A DNA stretch of 6,990 bases from an uncultured Mycoplasmatota bacterium (GCA_900551925.1 URXR01000058.1:1-6990); one strand, 5' to 3'. Shown: positions 1 through 6,853, numbered from the stretch's first letter. Notes: generated from the sequence alone by a model not told the origin. Made by a program: numbers and translations.

Positions 1-25
1 TCAGACTTATTTCAGTTTTTTACTT

Positions 26-60
26 AAAAACGGAATTCCAAATGAAAATTCACGTTTTTT
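26..60. terminator. terminator-like hairpin upstream of xerD
   Basis: Positions 26-37 (five A, CG, GAATT) pair with 47-59 (AATTC, one bulged A, CG, five T) around a nine-base loop. This gives a 12-bp stem that runs straight into a T tract, the shape of a rho-independent terminator. The A-run on the left arm means it could work in both directions. It probably ends transcription of a gene beyond the left edge, which cannot be identified here. Confidence 0.6.
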
Positions 61-80
61 AATCTTTTTTTAATTAGCTA

Positions 81-109
81 TTTCTATTTTTTAGTTTATT
101 TGCTATAAT
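81..109 (+). promoter_or_regulatory. sigma-A promoter of the xerD-deoB unit (extended -10)
   Basis: TGCTATAAT at 101-109 is a perfect extended -10 (TGnTATAAT). The matching -35 position, about 17 bp upstream (81-86, TTTCTA), is poor, as is common for extended -10 promoters. It lies 18 bp before the xerD start codon, so the 5' leader is very short. The xerD ribosome-binding site GAGG follows at 116-119, 8 bases before the ATG. Confidence 0.65.
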
Positions 110-127
110 TATTATGAGGTATATTTT

Positions 128-1006
128 ATGGAACTTAGAGATTATATAGATTATATAAAATACGAGAGAAAGCTAAGTTTAGAAACAGTTAAAAATTATA
201 AGTATGATTTAGAGAAGTTTCTTTTATTTTTAAAAGAAAAAGGTATTTTTGATATCAATTTAGTAACTACTAAAGATATCGAAGACTATTTAGCTACACT
301 TAAAAATTTTAGTCCGAAAACTGTTTCGCGAAATATTACTTCAATCAATAATTTTATGCTTTTTTTATTAAAAGAAAAAAAGATTGATTTTAATCCTTGC
401 GAGTTTATTGATAGGCCTAAACTTAATAAAAATTTACCAACAGTGTTGTCTATAGAAGAAGTAGATAAATTATTAGATATTCCTTTAAAAACTAAATATG
501 ATTATCGAAATAAAGCAATGCTTGAGATTTTATATGGTTCTGGACTTAGAATAAGTGAACTTATTAATTTAACTACTAGAGATGTAGATTTTGAAAATGC
601 TGTTATTAGATGTTTAGGTAAAGGTTCTAAAGAAAGAATAGTGCCTATTAATGATTATATTATTCATTATTTAAAGCTTTATTTAGATAAAAGAAATCTT
701 TTTCTTATTAAAGGTCAAAATGATTATTTGTTTTTAAATAACCATGGAAAGCAGATGACAAGGCAAGGATTTTTAAAGAATTTGCAAAAGATTTTGAATG
801 AGAAGAATATAACTAAACATGTAACACCTCATACTCTTAGACATTCTTTTGCTACTCATATTTTAAGTGGGGGAGCTGATTTAAGAAGTATTCAACTTCT
901 TTTAGGACATAGTGATATTAGTACTACAAAAATATATACTCATATTAGTCATGAAAAAGTAAAGGATGATTATAAACAGTTTCATCCTAGAGGCAAAAAG
1001 GAGTGA
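128..1006 (+). CDS. xerD: tyrosine site-specific recombinase XerD
   Basis: This cytoplasmic recombinase would act with a XerC partner at the dif site to resolve chromosome dimers. The 292-aa length is normal for XerC/XerD. Residues 1-85 form the SAM-like core-binding domain and about 105-280 the catalytic domain. All six catalytic residues are visible: Arg141 (GLRISEL), Lys165 (GKGSKER), His235 and Arg238 (HTLRH), His261 (LLGHSD) and nucleophile Tyr270 (KIYTH). The C-terminus ends in a FHPRGKKE tail of the XerD kind. The ATG at 128 has GAGG at 116-119. XerD is preferred over XerC because deoB follows directly, as in Bacillus (ripX-drm); sequence alone cannot fully separate the paralogues. An integrase of a mobile element is unlikely, since no phage or transfer genes accompany it. 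Confidence 0.93.
   Translation: MELRDYIDYIKYERKLSLETVKNYKYDLEKFLLFLKEKGIFDINLVTTKDIEDYLATLKNFSPKTVSRNITSINNFMLFLLKEKKIDFNPCEFIDRPKLNKNLPTVLSIEEVDKLLDIPLKTKYDYRNKAMLEILYGSGLRISELINLTTRDVDFENAVIRCLGKGSKERIVPINDYIIHYLKLYLDKRNLFLIKGQNDYLFLNNHGKQMTRQGFLKNLQKILNEKNITKHVTPHTLRHSFATHILSGGADLRSIQLLLGHSDISTTKIYTHISHEKVKDDYKQFHPRGKKE
995..1003 (+). promoter_or_regulatory. ribosome-binding site that fixes the deoB start
   Basis: AAAAAGGAG overlaps the last codons of xerD and lies 7 bases before ATG 1011. This selects 1011 over the longer in-frame ATG at 966. The 966 start would add 15 residues with no family counterpart and would overlap xerD by 41 bases. Confidence 0.85.
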
Positions 1007-1010
1007 TAAA

Positions 1011-2183
1011 ATGAGATTTAAACGAGTATTTTTAATAGTTTTAGATTCTTTAGGAGTAGGGGAAGCTATAGATGCTTCTAATTATGATGATGTTGGAGCT
1101 TCTACTTTAGGACATATAAAGGAAAAAGAAGAGTTGTTTATACCAAATTTAACAAAATTAGGTTTTTTGAATACTTTAAATATGAGTGCTAATAACGAAG
1201 CAGAGGGATATTATACAATTGCTAGACCTACTAACAAGGGAAAAGATACTTTATCTGGACATTATGAGATAATGGGAGTTAGATGTCCTTATGCTTTTCC
1301 AACTTTTACGGAAACTGGGTTTCCTGAAAAGTTAATAGTAGAAATAGAAAAATATACTGGTAGGGGAGTAATTGGAAATGTGGCGGCAAGTGGTACAGAA
1401 ATTATTAAGGAGCTTGGAGAAAGACATATGCAAACTGGTGAGCTTATTGTTTATACTTCTTCGGACTCAGTGTTACAAATAGCGGCTCATGAAAGTGTTA
1501 TTCCTTTAGAGGAATTATATAAAATTTGTGAAATAGTTAGAAAAATTACTGCTAATAATGAGGAATGGCGAGTAGGGAGAGTGATAGCGAGACCATTTAA
1601 AGGTACTGATCGTGATAATTTTGTAAGAACTCATAATCGTCGTGATTTTGCTTTAGATCCTCCGATGAAATCAGTTTTAGAAAAATTAGAGGAAAATAAA
1701 TTTAGTGTTATTTCAATTGGAAAAATATATGACATTTTCAATGGTCTTGGAATAACTAAAAAAATAACTTCTGGAAGTAATAAAGATGCAGTTGATAAAA
1801 TTTTAGATATTTTAGATAAACGTTTTACAGGACTTTGTTTTGCTAATTTAAATGATTTTGATACTTTGTATGGCCATCGTCGTGATCCTGAAGGATATGC
1901 TAGAGCTATTGAAGAGTTAGATGTTGAAATACCAATGATTTTAAATAAACTTAATAATAATGATTTATTAATTATTACGGCTGATCATGGAAATGATCCA
2001 ACTTTTAAAGGTACTGATCATACTAGAGAAAATGTTCCTGTTCTTATTTATAGTAGATTGTTTACTGAACCAGGAATGCTTCCAATTATGAATACTTTTG
2101 CGGATATTGGTGCTACTATCGCTGATAATTTTGAAGTTGATAAACCGATGATTGGAACTAGTTATTTAGAAAAATTAAAATAA
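1011..2183 (+). CDS. deoB: phosphopentomutase DeoB
   Basis: DeoB interconverts (deoxy)ribose 1-phosphate and 5-phosphate, linking nucleoside phosphorolysis to pentose metabolism in the cytoplasm. It belongs to the alkaline-phosphatase-like metalloenzymes and uses two Mn ions and a phosphothreonine. The 390 residues agree with the Bacillus enzymes (about 394). The active site is complete: Asp12 (LDSLGVG), phosphorylated Thr80 (GKDTLSGH), Asp152 (SSDSVLQ), Asp284 and His289 (DFDTLYGHRRDPEGY), Asp325-His326 (TADHGNDP) and His337 (GTDHTRE). The cap domain lies between roughly 100 and 215. The start is four bases after the xerD stop, so the two genes are almost certainly co-transcribed. In Bacillus the next gene is a purine nucleoside phosphorylase; that partner is absent here and would have to be encoded elsewhere. 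Confidence 0.96.
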   Translation: MRFKRVFLIVLDSLGVGEAIDASNYDDVGASTLGHIKEKEELFIPNLTKLGFLNTLNMSANNEAEGYYTIARPTNKGKDTLSGHYEIMGVRCPYAFPTFTETGFPEKLIVEIEKYTGRGVIGNVAASGTEIIKELGERHMQTGELIVYTSSDSVLQIAAHESVIPLEELYKICEIVRKITANNEEWRVGRVIARPFKGTDRDNFVRTHNRRDFALDPPMKSVLEKLEENKFSVISIGKIYDIFNGLGITKKITSGSNKDAVDKILDILDKRFTGLCFANLNDFDTLYGHRRDPEGYARAIEELDVEIPMILNKLNNNDLLIITADHGNDPTFKGTDHTRENVPVLIYSRLFTEPGMLPIMNTFADIGATIADNFEVDKPMIGTSYLEKLK

Positions 2184-2202
2184 AAGAAAGAAGAGGGATT
2201 TG

Positions 2203-2742
2203 ATGGAGAAAAATAGTAAGAAAAATCAAAAAAATGATAAAAAGAAAAAGCAGCGTAATATTATGATATTGGTAGGAATTGTTATTTTAATTTCAGCTTT
2301 TGTAGTTATTTTTAATAATAATTCGACTCAAATATTAAAAAGTGAATATTCTATCGGAGAAGTAGGGCACATTGATGATATAACTATAGTTTTAGATGAA
2401 GTAACTTATATTAATAATGATACTGGTATTGAACTTACATTTGAAATAACTAATGAACGTAGTAATACTATTACTATTACTCCCGATGATTATTTTGTTT
2501 TTTATGATATTAATCAAGTTCAAATTCCTAATAAATATACAAATGATAAGAATATAGTTAAGAAAGATGAAACTATAACTTATAAATTGCAATATGATGT
2601 TACGAGAAAAGAATTATATGAGATTTATTTTTATTCACAAGTTGTAGAGAATAATATTAAGTTTAGTTTTAAATCTAGCGATATAAAGAGTAATAACATT
2701 GCAGAAGAAAATGTGGTAACGGAAGAGAGTTTAAATGAGTAA
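2203..2742 (+). CDS. membrane-anchored protein with DUF4352-like domain
   Basis: This is a 179-aa protein of unknown function. A very basic N-terminus (residues 1-18, rich in Lys and Asn) is followed by one hydrophobic segment (about 20-37). The positive-inside rule then puts the remainder outside the membrane as a type II-like anchored protein. There is no lipobox cysteine, so it is not a lipoprotein. Residues about 48-160 are beta-rich. They carry a pattern seen in DUF4352/telomeric-repeat-like Ig-fold domains: IGEVGHIDDITIVLDEV, then an ELTFEITNERSNT strand pair, then DDYFVFYD. That family assignment is by eye only. The tail (161-179) is acidic and probably disordered. ATG 2203 is preferred to the adjacent TTG at 2200; GAAGAGGG at 2190-2197 serves either. 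It sits 19 bases after deoB and is probably the last gene of the xerD unit; nothing ties it to nucleoside metabolism. Confidence 0.8.
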   Translation: MEKNSKKNQKNDKKKKQRNIMILVGIVILISAFVVIFNNNSTQILKSEYSIGEVGHIDDITIVLDEVTYINNDTGIELTFEITNERSNTITITPDDYFVFYDINQVQIPNKYTNDKNIVKKDETITYKLQYDVTRKELYEIYFYSQVVENNIKFSFKSSDIKSNNIAEENVVTEESLNE

Positions 2743-2799
2743 AAATAATATTTATAGAAGTTAACATAATATCAATTATAGGAAGTTGTTTTTGGAAGA

Positions 2800-2846
2800 A
2801 AAAAGAAGAGTTATTTTATAATATATTTAGAATAATTCTTCTTTTT
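2800..2846. terminator. strong rho-independent terminator ending the xerD-deoB unit
   Basis: Positions 2800-2815 pair with 2831-2846 in a 16-bp stem with one G-U pair. The loop is 15 bases. The left arm is A-rich and the right arm ends in CTTTTT, so it can act on both strands between the convergent units. It lies 57 bases after the stop of the DUF4352-like gene. Confidence 0.75.
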
Positions 2847-2938
2847 GTATAATAAATTATAAGTATTTAATTAGTTATATGTGCTCTATTTTAATTCGAG
2901 ATGAATAATTATACATCTTTTATTATTTCGATTTAAAT

Positions 2939-2963
2939 AAAAAGAAAGAAATTATTTCTTTCT
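2939..2963 (-). terminator. terminator of the murT-gatD operon with the stop codon in its loop
   Basis: On the minus strand AGAAAGAAA (2963-2955) pairs perfectly with TTTCTTTCT (2951-2943). The three-base loop (2954-2952) is exactly the TAA stop of the ATP-grasp gene. Four more T follow (2942-2939). The left arm therefore encodes the last three residues (Arg-Lys-Lys). The stem has only two G-C pairs, so it may be a weak terminator that works together with the hairpin at 2800-2846. Confidence 0.6.
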
Positions 2964-3959
2964 ATTAAGAGCTTTTTCAAAAGTTGGTATAACTCCAATA
3001 TTTCCTTTACGATGGATTGGTAATTGATATAAATCATGTCCTGGGTATTGATTACCTTCAATTAAAGATGGTTTTTTTTCTCCAACACAGACATCCCAGC
3101 CAATGTAACCTAATTCAGGATATACGTGAGAAGCTTTAATTACAAATTGTTTTATTTCGTCCCACATTGGTATTTGATAATCAACTAATTTAATATTAGT
3201 AGTAGGGTGAATTTCATAAACTTTTCCATCTTTATCAACTGCTGGAGCTGATATTTTACCAGTTTCTATATCGATAGGGCAACATAGACCACCATTATTG
3301 AAATTGTCCACTACTCTATGTTCGGTCCCTATTCTTATAAAGGCTGCAACAATTGATGTTACTTTATATTTATTCCTTATAGTTACTAATCTTACAGTAT
3401 TTATAGACGTTGGATGAAGTTTAGAGATATCTTTATGTTGAGTAGCTATTTCTTCAATTAAAGGGGTATTATCCTTTATCAGTTTGTTATAGAGTTTTTT
3501 AAGGTCTTTAGGAACTTTTATTTTGCTTATCCCTACTCCACATGATTGATTTATTGGTTTTACAATTACTTCTTTAAAATTTTTTATAAATTTTGTGAAG
3601 TTTTCGTAATCTGTATCAGGATTTTTTATCATAAAATATTTTCTATTTAGATAATCTTTGAACATATCATTAAATTCATCTTTATTATCAAAAACATGCC
3701 AGTACTCTTTGGGATTTAATTCTTTTACTAATTCATCATTTTTACCTCTAGTCATGATAGTAGCTCTTTCTTTGGCATTTAAATTATACATAGCATAAGC
3801 ATCATAATCGACATATCCCGCTTGATATTTAAAGACGCAGTAAGCCATATCTAGGAAGATAAATAATTTAGGTTTACCGCTAGCTTTACTACATTTAGTT
3901 ACTAAGCGTTTTAATTTATTAGTATCAATTTTAAAAATTCTTTTAGTCATATAACTCAT
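2952..3959 (-). CDS. ATP-grasp ligase, sugar-transfer-associated type
   Basis: This 335-aa cytoplasmic protein looks like the sugar-transfer-associated ATP-grasp family, whose members are predicted to form amide or ester-type bonds through an acyl phosphate. Substrates of that family are mostly unknown. Visible ATP-grasp features are the Lys134-Pro135 nucleotide-binding strand (VIVKP), the glycine loop Gly141-Val-Gly143, Glu169-Glu170 at the hinge, and Arg190 (NTVRLVT). A DNFNNGGLCCPID motif lies at 218-230, and the metal-binding end has Asp289 (GWDV) with Glu301 and Asn303 (IEGN). The start was set at ATG 3959 because AAGAGGTG (3973-3966) is 8 bases away. The GTG at 3968 lies inside that site and is rejected, so the protein loses three residues. 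It follows gatD by 12 bases and is the last gene of the operon. That context suggests a peptidoglycan- or envelope-precursor substrate, which is inference. Confidence 0.85.
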   Translation of the reverse strand: MSYMTKRIFKIDTNKLKRLVTKCSKASGKPKLFIFLDMAYCVFKYQAGYVDYDAYAMYNLNAKERATIMTRGKNDELVKELNPKEYWHVFDNKDEFNDMFKDYLNRKYFMIKNPDTDYENFTKFIKNFKEVIVKPINQSCGVGISKIKVPKDLKKLYNKLIKDNTPLIEEIATQHKDISKLHPTSINTVRLVTIRNKYKVTSIVAAFIRIGTEHRVVDNFNNGGLCCPIDIETGKISAPAVDKDGKVYEIHPTTNIKLVDYQIPMWDEIKQFVIKASHVYPELGYIGWDVCVGEKKPSLIEGNQYPGHDLYQLPIHRKGNIGVIPTFEKALNRKK

Positions 3960-3965
3960 ATTTTT

Positions 3966-3973
3966 CACCTCTT
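3966..3973 (-). promoter_or_regulatory. ribosome-binding site that fixes the ATP-grasp start
   Basis: AAGAGGTG on the minus strand overlaps the gatD stop codon (TAA at 3974-3972) and is spaced correctly for ATG 3959. Because the GTG at 3968 is part of the Shine-Dalgarno site itself, it cannot be the start. Confidence 0.75.
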
Positions 3974-4691
3974 AATGGTTAGGAGTAATTACAGTTTCAG
4001 GACTTAGCAATTCTTTTACTCTAAAATCATAAGCATCCATAGCTGCATCCATAAAAGCTGGATCTTCTTGATAACCGGCTTCTTTTAATAAAAATTTTGT
4101 AAAGTGTGGATTCATTGGAAGAATTGGTCCAAGTAAATAGGTACCATAAAAGTTTTTGTATCTAATTCCTTCATAGTCAGTATCTTTATTTATTCCTACT
4201 CCCCTACTAACTTTGATAAAATTGTAATCATTGGTTTCGGGATAAGAAAAGGAAAATTCACTTTTAAATCCTACAATTTTACTGTTATTAAACTCTCCAA
4301 TAAATAAAGAATTATGACGATGATTATAATCTAATTCAGTATAAAAATCAAATATTTCTAGAGCTTCTGTTTTATTTTCTCCTTCTTTTATATAGTTACC
4401 AAATATTTCAAAACTATTACCTGTTGCTAAAATTATATTATTATTTTCGATGTAATCTTTTATTTCTTTTTTATAAGGAAGCAGTTTAGAGATTACTAGT
4501 TTTTGGTTGTCTTCAGTCATACTACCAATGTAAACGAAATTTACTTGGTTTTTTTTATCAATAAATTTTGGTTTATCATTTAAACTAGTTTCAATAAAAT
4601 TACCATTTTTTAGAGATTGTTTTAAATATCTATAATTGTAACTATCTCCATAAAGATTGCAAATTTCTGGATATAATATTTCTATTTTCAT
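3972..4691 (-). CDS. gatD: GatD-like amidotransferase subunit lacking catalytic Cys and His
   Basis: GatD is the glutaminase partner of MurT; the pair normally amidates the alpha-carboxyl of D-Glu in lipid II at the cytoplasmic membrane face. The 239 residues and the landmarks fit: NLYGD at 12-16, GSMTEDNQ at 56-63 (where GGGxDxEQ-like text is usual), RGVGIN at 163-168, EGIRYKN at 174-180, and GTYLLGPILPMNP at 183-195. The nucleophile elbow (expected CGGYQLLG) reads GNSFEIFG, so Gly91 occupies the Cys site. The catalytic His of GTYLHGP is Leu187. The only cysteine is Cys11, far from the elbow. The protein should therefore be unable to hydrolyse glutamine, like the inactive glutaminase domain of ammonia-dependent carbamoyl-phosphate synthetase I. 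ATG 4691 has a perfect AAGGAGG (4705-4699) and overlaps the murT stop as ATGA, implying translational coupling and complex formation. The gene is intact with no frameshift, so it is probably a functional variant, not a decayed copy. Confidence 0.88.
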   Translation of the reverse strand: MKIEILYPEICNLYGDSYNYRYLKQSLKNGNFIETSLNDKPKFIDKKNQVNFVYIGSMTEDNQKLVISKLLPYKKEIKDYIENNNIILATGNSFEIFGNYIKEGENKTEALEIFDFYTELDYNHRHNSLFIGEFNNSKIVGFKSEFSFSYPETNDYNFIKVSRGVGINKDTDYEGIRYKNFYGTYLLGPILPMNPHFTKFLLKEAGYQEDPAFMDAAMDAYDFRVKELLSPETVITPNH

Positions 4692-6064
4692 TTTGATGCC
4701 TCCTTATTGTTCATTATGACATCTTTTATTTTATTTTTTAGGTTATGAGCTCCGGTAACATAATATACTTCATGTAATATTAAAATTTTATCAATATTTT
4801 TATATTTTAATGATTTGTAAGTATCTTCTTCTTTTTCGACACAAACTATTTTTTCTTCTGGAACACCTGCTAGTAAAAGGCGTAATTTATAATCTTTGTT
4901 TCGTACTCCTCCGACTATTATTCTTTTAATATTGTCTTTATTTAGGAATTCAAAGTCAACATCATAAATCCAACAAGTTGCTTCACTACCATTTTTATTA
5001 TCAAAGGTATCATCTATTACGATAATAAGTTCGATATTGCCAGTTTGTCCTTTGATATAGTCCATAACTCTAGTGGTTCCAACTGCATTTAATCCTTTAG
5101 TAGCAATAGTTGAAACTTCGATACCTTTATAAATGCTAGTAGTATATCTAGAGGCTACTATTTTAGTGGTTTCTAGGTATTTTTTAATTTTTTCTTCGGA
5201 AAGACCCATTTCTGATAATAAAGTAATAGCACATAAAGTATTATAAGCATTAAAGATACTATCACTAGCTAATTTATAAGTAGTTTTATTTTTATCGTGT
5301 AATACTTCCATATTATAGTTTTTAAGATCAAGTTTAGTTGCTATATAAGAAGCTTCTACTGATTTAAAATCACAGTTAGGACAATGAACTTTGCCAATAT
5401 GATGATATCTAATAAAATCATATTTTAAAGTACTATGACATTTAGGACATATTCTAAAATCATTAACTATATTTTCTTCGTTTTCTTCAAATGGTTGCTT
5501 TTTAATACTATAATAAATAGCTTTTTTATCTTTTCCCATCATACTACTAATAGGATCATCAGCATTTAAAATAAGAGTAGCTTTGTCAGGAATATAATCA
5601 TTTATTCTATTGTAAACAAAGTAAGGATGAGCATTACGATGCATAGAATCACGAAATAAATTTGTAACTATTATATAATCGGGTTTTACTAGAGGAAAAA
5701 TTTGATTAGATGTTATTTCGTCTGTTTCTAAGACTGCTACATCTACTTTTTTTCTAGTATTAAAAATAGTTACACCGTCAAGTAAACATCTGGCTACTCC
5801 AGCACGCATATTGGCTCCCCAGTCATTATAAATGACCGTTTTTTTATCTTTGATTAGTATTTCACTAACTAAATTACTAACTGTAGTTTTACCATTGGTT
5901 CCCGTTACACAAATAACTGTTTCGGGTTTTTTAATTCTTTCTAAAAAGTCATCACATATTTTATGGGCTAAAATACCGGGTCTATCATTTTGGCGATTAC
6001 CGGTTAACTTGTAAATGAAAGTAAGAAGTTTACTGCTTAATAGAGCAAGGTAAAATCTTATCAT
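4688..6064 (-). CDS. murT: MurT-like Mur ligase family protein
   Basis: MurT is the ATP-dependent synthetase half of the lipid II isoglutaminyl synthase. The 458 residues are slightly longer than typical MurT (about 437 in Staphylococcus). A short hydrophobic N-terminus leads to a RPGILAHKI segment (28-36). The Mur-ligase P-loop is TGTNGKTT at 54-61, followed by the acidic LETDE (112-116), NADDP (167-171) and FNAYNTLCAI (271-280) of the central domain. A four-cysteine zinc ribbon (Cys206, Cys209, Cys228, Cys231) sits in the central domain as in known MurT. The C-terminal DUF1727-like domain departs from the usual pattern at 321-329 (KGLNAVG) and at 350-366 (see findings). ATG 6064 overlaps the stop of the upstream regulator by one base (TAATG), and AGGAAA at 6075-6070 is a weak ribosome-binding site, so translation may be partly coupled. 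The P-loop is intact, so ATP use is expected; the substrate should be a UDP-MurNAc or lipid II stem peptide. Confidence 0.9.
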   Translation of the reverse strand: MIRFYLALLSSKLLTFIYKLTGNRQNDRPGILAHKICDDFLERIKKPETVICVTGTNGKTTVSNLVSEILIKDKKTVIYNDWGANMRAGVARCLLDGVTIFNTRKKVDVAVLETDEITSNQIFPLVKPDYIIVTNLFRDSMHRNAHPYFVYNRINDYIPDKATLILNADDPISSMMGKDKKAIYYSIKKQPFEENEENIVNDFRICPKCHSTLKYDFIRYHHIGKVHCPNCDFKSVEASYIATKLDLKNYNMEVLHDKNKTTYKLASDSIFNAYNTLCAITLLSEMGLSEEKIKKYLETTKIVASRYTTSIYKGIEVSTIATKGLNAVGTTRVMDYIKGQTGNIELIIVIDDTFDNKNGSEATCWIYDVDFEFLNKDNIKRIIVGGVRNKDYKLRLLLAGVPEEKIVCVEKEEDTYKSLKYKNIDKILILHEVYYVTGAHNLKNKIKDVIMNNKEASK

Positions 6065-6831
6065 TAAAATTTCCTAGACATTATTTCAGCTATTTTTTCA
6101 AATACTTCTTTAGCGTTACTTTCATTAATAGAAGAAAATCCTAATTCAGATAAGGCTTGATGTTGTAAAGTTTTTAATTCTTGAGTTCTACTTAATTGTT
6201 CTTCTTTTTTATTTTCAATTTCTTTTTCCCATTTTTTATGTGATTCTGCTACTCTATTTTTTGAAGCACTGCCATTAGTGTATAATGTCATTGCAGAAAA
6301 TAGGATTCCTTCAAAAGTATATTGTTTATCTTCATCATAGATATATTCAAAAACTGGAATTTGAGCATTTGATTTAGCCATATAAGCTAGAATGTATTTT
6401 AATTCGGGCATTTGTTCCATATTTTGAAGGTACATATATAAATAGCGTAAAGTGTTGTATTCTACTTCTTGTTTATCTTCAAGTAATCTATCTTTTAAAA
6501 GAGTAAAGATATCTGTTAAGATAGTTTGTTCTTTTTTATTTAGACCTTTTAAATCAGAAATTGATTCTTTATTAAAGGTATCCAAAATTCCTTCATTGAT
6601 ACGAGCTTCAAGAAGAGAAATATAGTTATCATCAACTTTAATATTTTTTAACTCTTCTTCTTTTTCTACTCCAAAAAGCATTAATAGTTTTGATTCTTTG
6701 TCTTTAGGTAGTTCGCTTATTGAATCTAAAGCTAAATAATTATAAAGCATTTGACGAGAAACTCCTAGATATTTAGCGATACTAACTTTTGAAATACTGG
6801 CTTCATTTATTATTCTACTAGCCTCTTTCAT
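6064..6831 (-). CDS. HTH-domain regulator, first gene of the murT-gatD operon
   Basis: This 255-aa cytoplasmic protein is of unrecognised family. Residues 12-34 form a clear helix-turn-helix (SKVSIAKYLGVSRQMLYNYL) like that of XRE/Cro or TetR-type DNA-binding proteins. The rest is almost entirely helical, with no Cys, no metal-site pattern and no enzymatic motif. Residues 196-230 are highly charged and heptad-like (Lys/Glu-rich), a likely coiled coil for dimerisation. The start ATG 6831 has AAGGAG at 6845-6840, 8 bases away. The ATG at 6839, inside the same region, opens only a three-codon frame (Met-Val-Arg-stop). Its position as promoter-proximal gene, overlapping murT by one base, suggests that it controls this operon and itself. 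The direct repeats in the promoter are candidate sites. An alternative is a sensor acting on other cell-wall genes. Confidence 0.78.
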   Translation of the reverse strand: MKEASRIINEASISKVSIAKYLGVSRQMLYNYLALDSISELPKDKESKLLMLFGVEKEEELKNIKVDDNYISLLEARINEGILDTFNKESISDLKGLNKKEQTILTDIFTLLKDRLLEDKQEVEYNTLRYLYMYLQNMEQMPELKYILAYMAKSNAQIPVFEYIYDEDKQYTFEGILFSAMTLYTNGSASKNRVAESHKKWEKEIENKKEEQLSRTQELKTLQHQALSELGFSSINESNAKEVFEKIAEIMSRKF

Positions 6832-6853
6832 CTTACCATCTCCTTATAGTATA

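Noticed and set aside
966..1010. Upstream in-frame ATG for deoB giving a 405-aa protein
   Set aside because: It would overlap xerD by 41 bases, the extra 15 residues match nothing in the family, and a good ribosome-binding site points to 1011.
2392..2592. 66-aa open frame on the minus strand
   Set aside because: It lies inside the DUF4352-like gene on the opposite strand; the Ile/Asn-rich translation reflects AT-rich antisense, and there is no ribosome-binding site.
2735..2764. Nine-codon frame (MSKNNIYRS) with a purine-rich site before it, overlapping the end of the DUF4352-like gene
   Set aside because: It looks like the coupled start of a further gene but stops at once, and nothing recognisable continues in any frame. 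Too short to call a gene or a remnant.
3972..4691. gatD as a decaying pseudogene
   Set aside because: The frame is complete, the ribosome-binding site is perfect, coupling to murT is intact, and all motifs other than the two catalytic positions and their surroundings are conserved.
5832..6014. 60-aa open frame on the plus strand
   Set aside because: It is antisense to the conserved P-loop region of murT, a shadow of a well-supported gene.
6829..6839. Three-codon frame (Met-Val-Arg-stop) just before the regulator start
   Set aside because: It has almost no spacing from the Shine-Dalgarno site; chance ATG within the leader.
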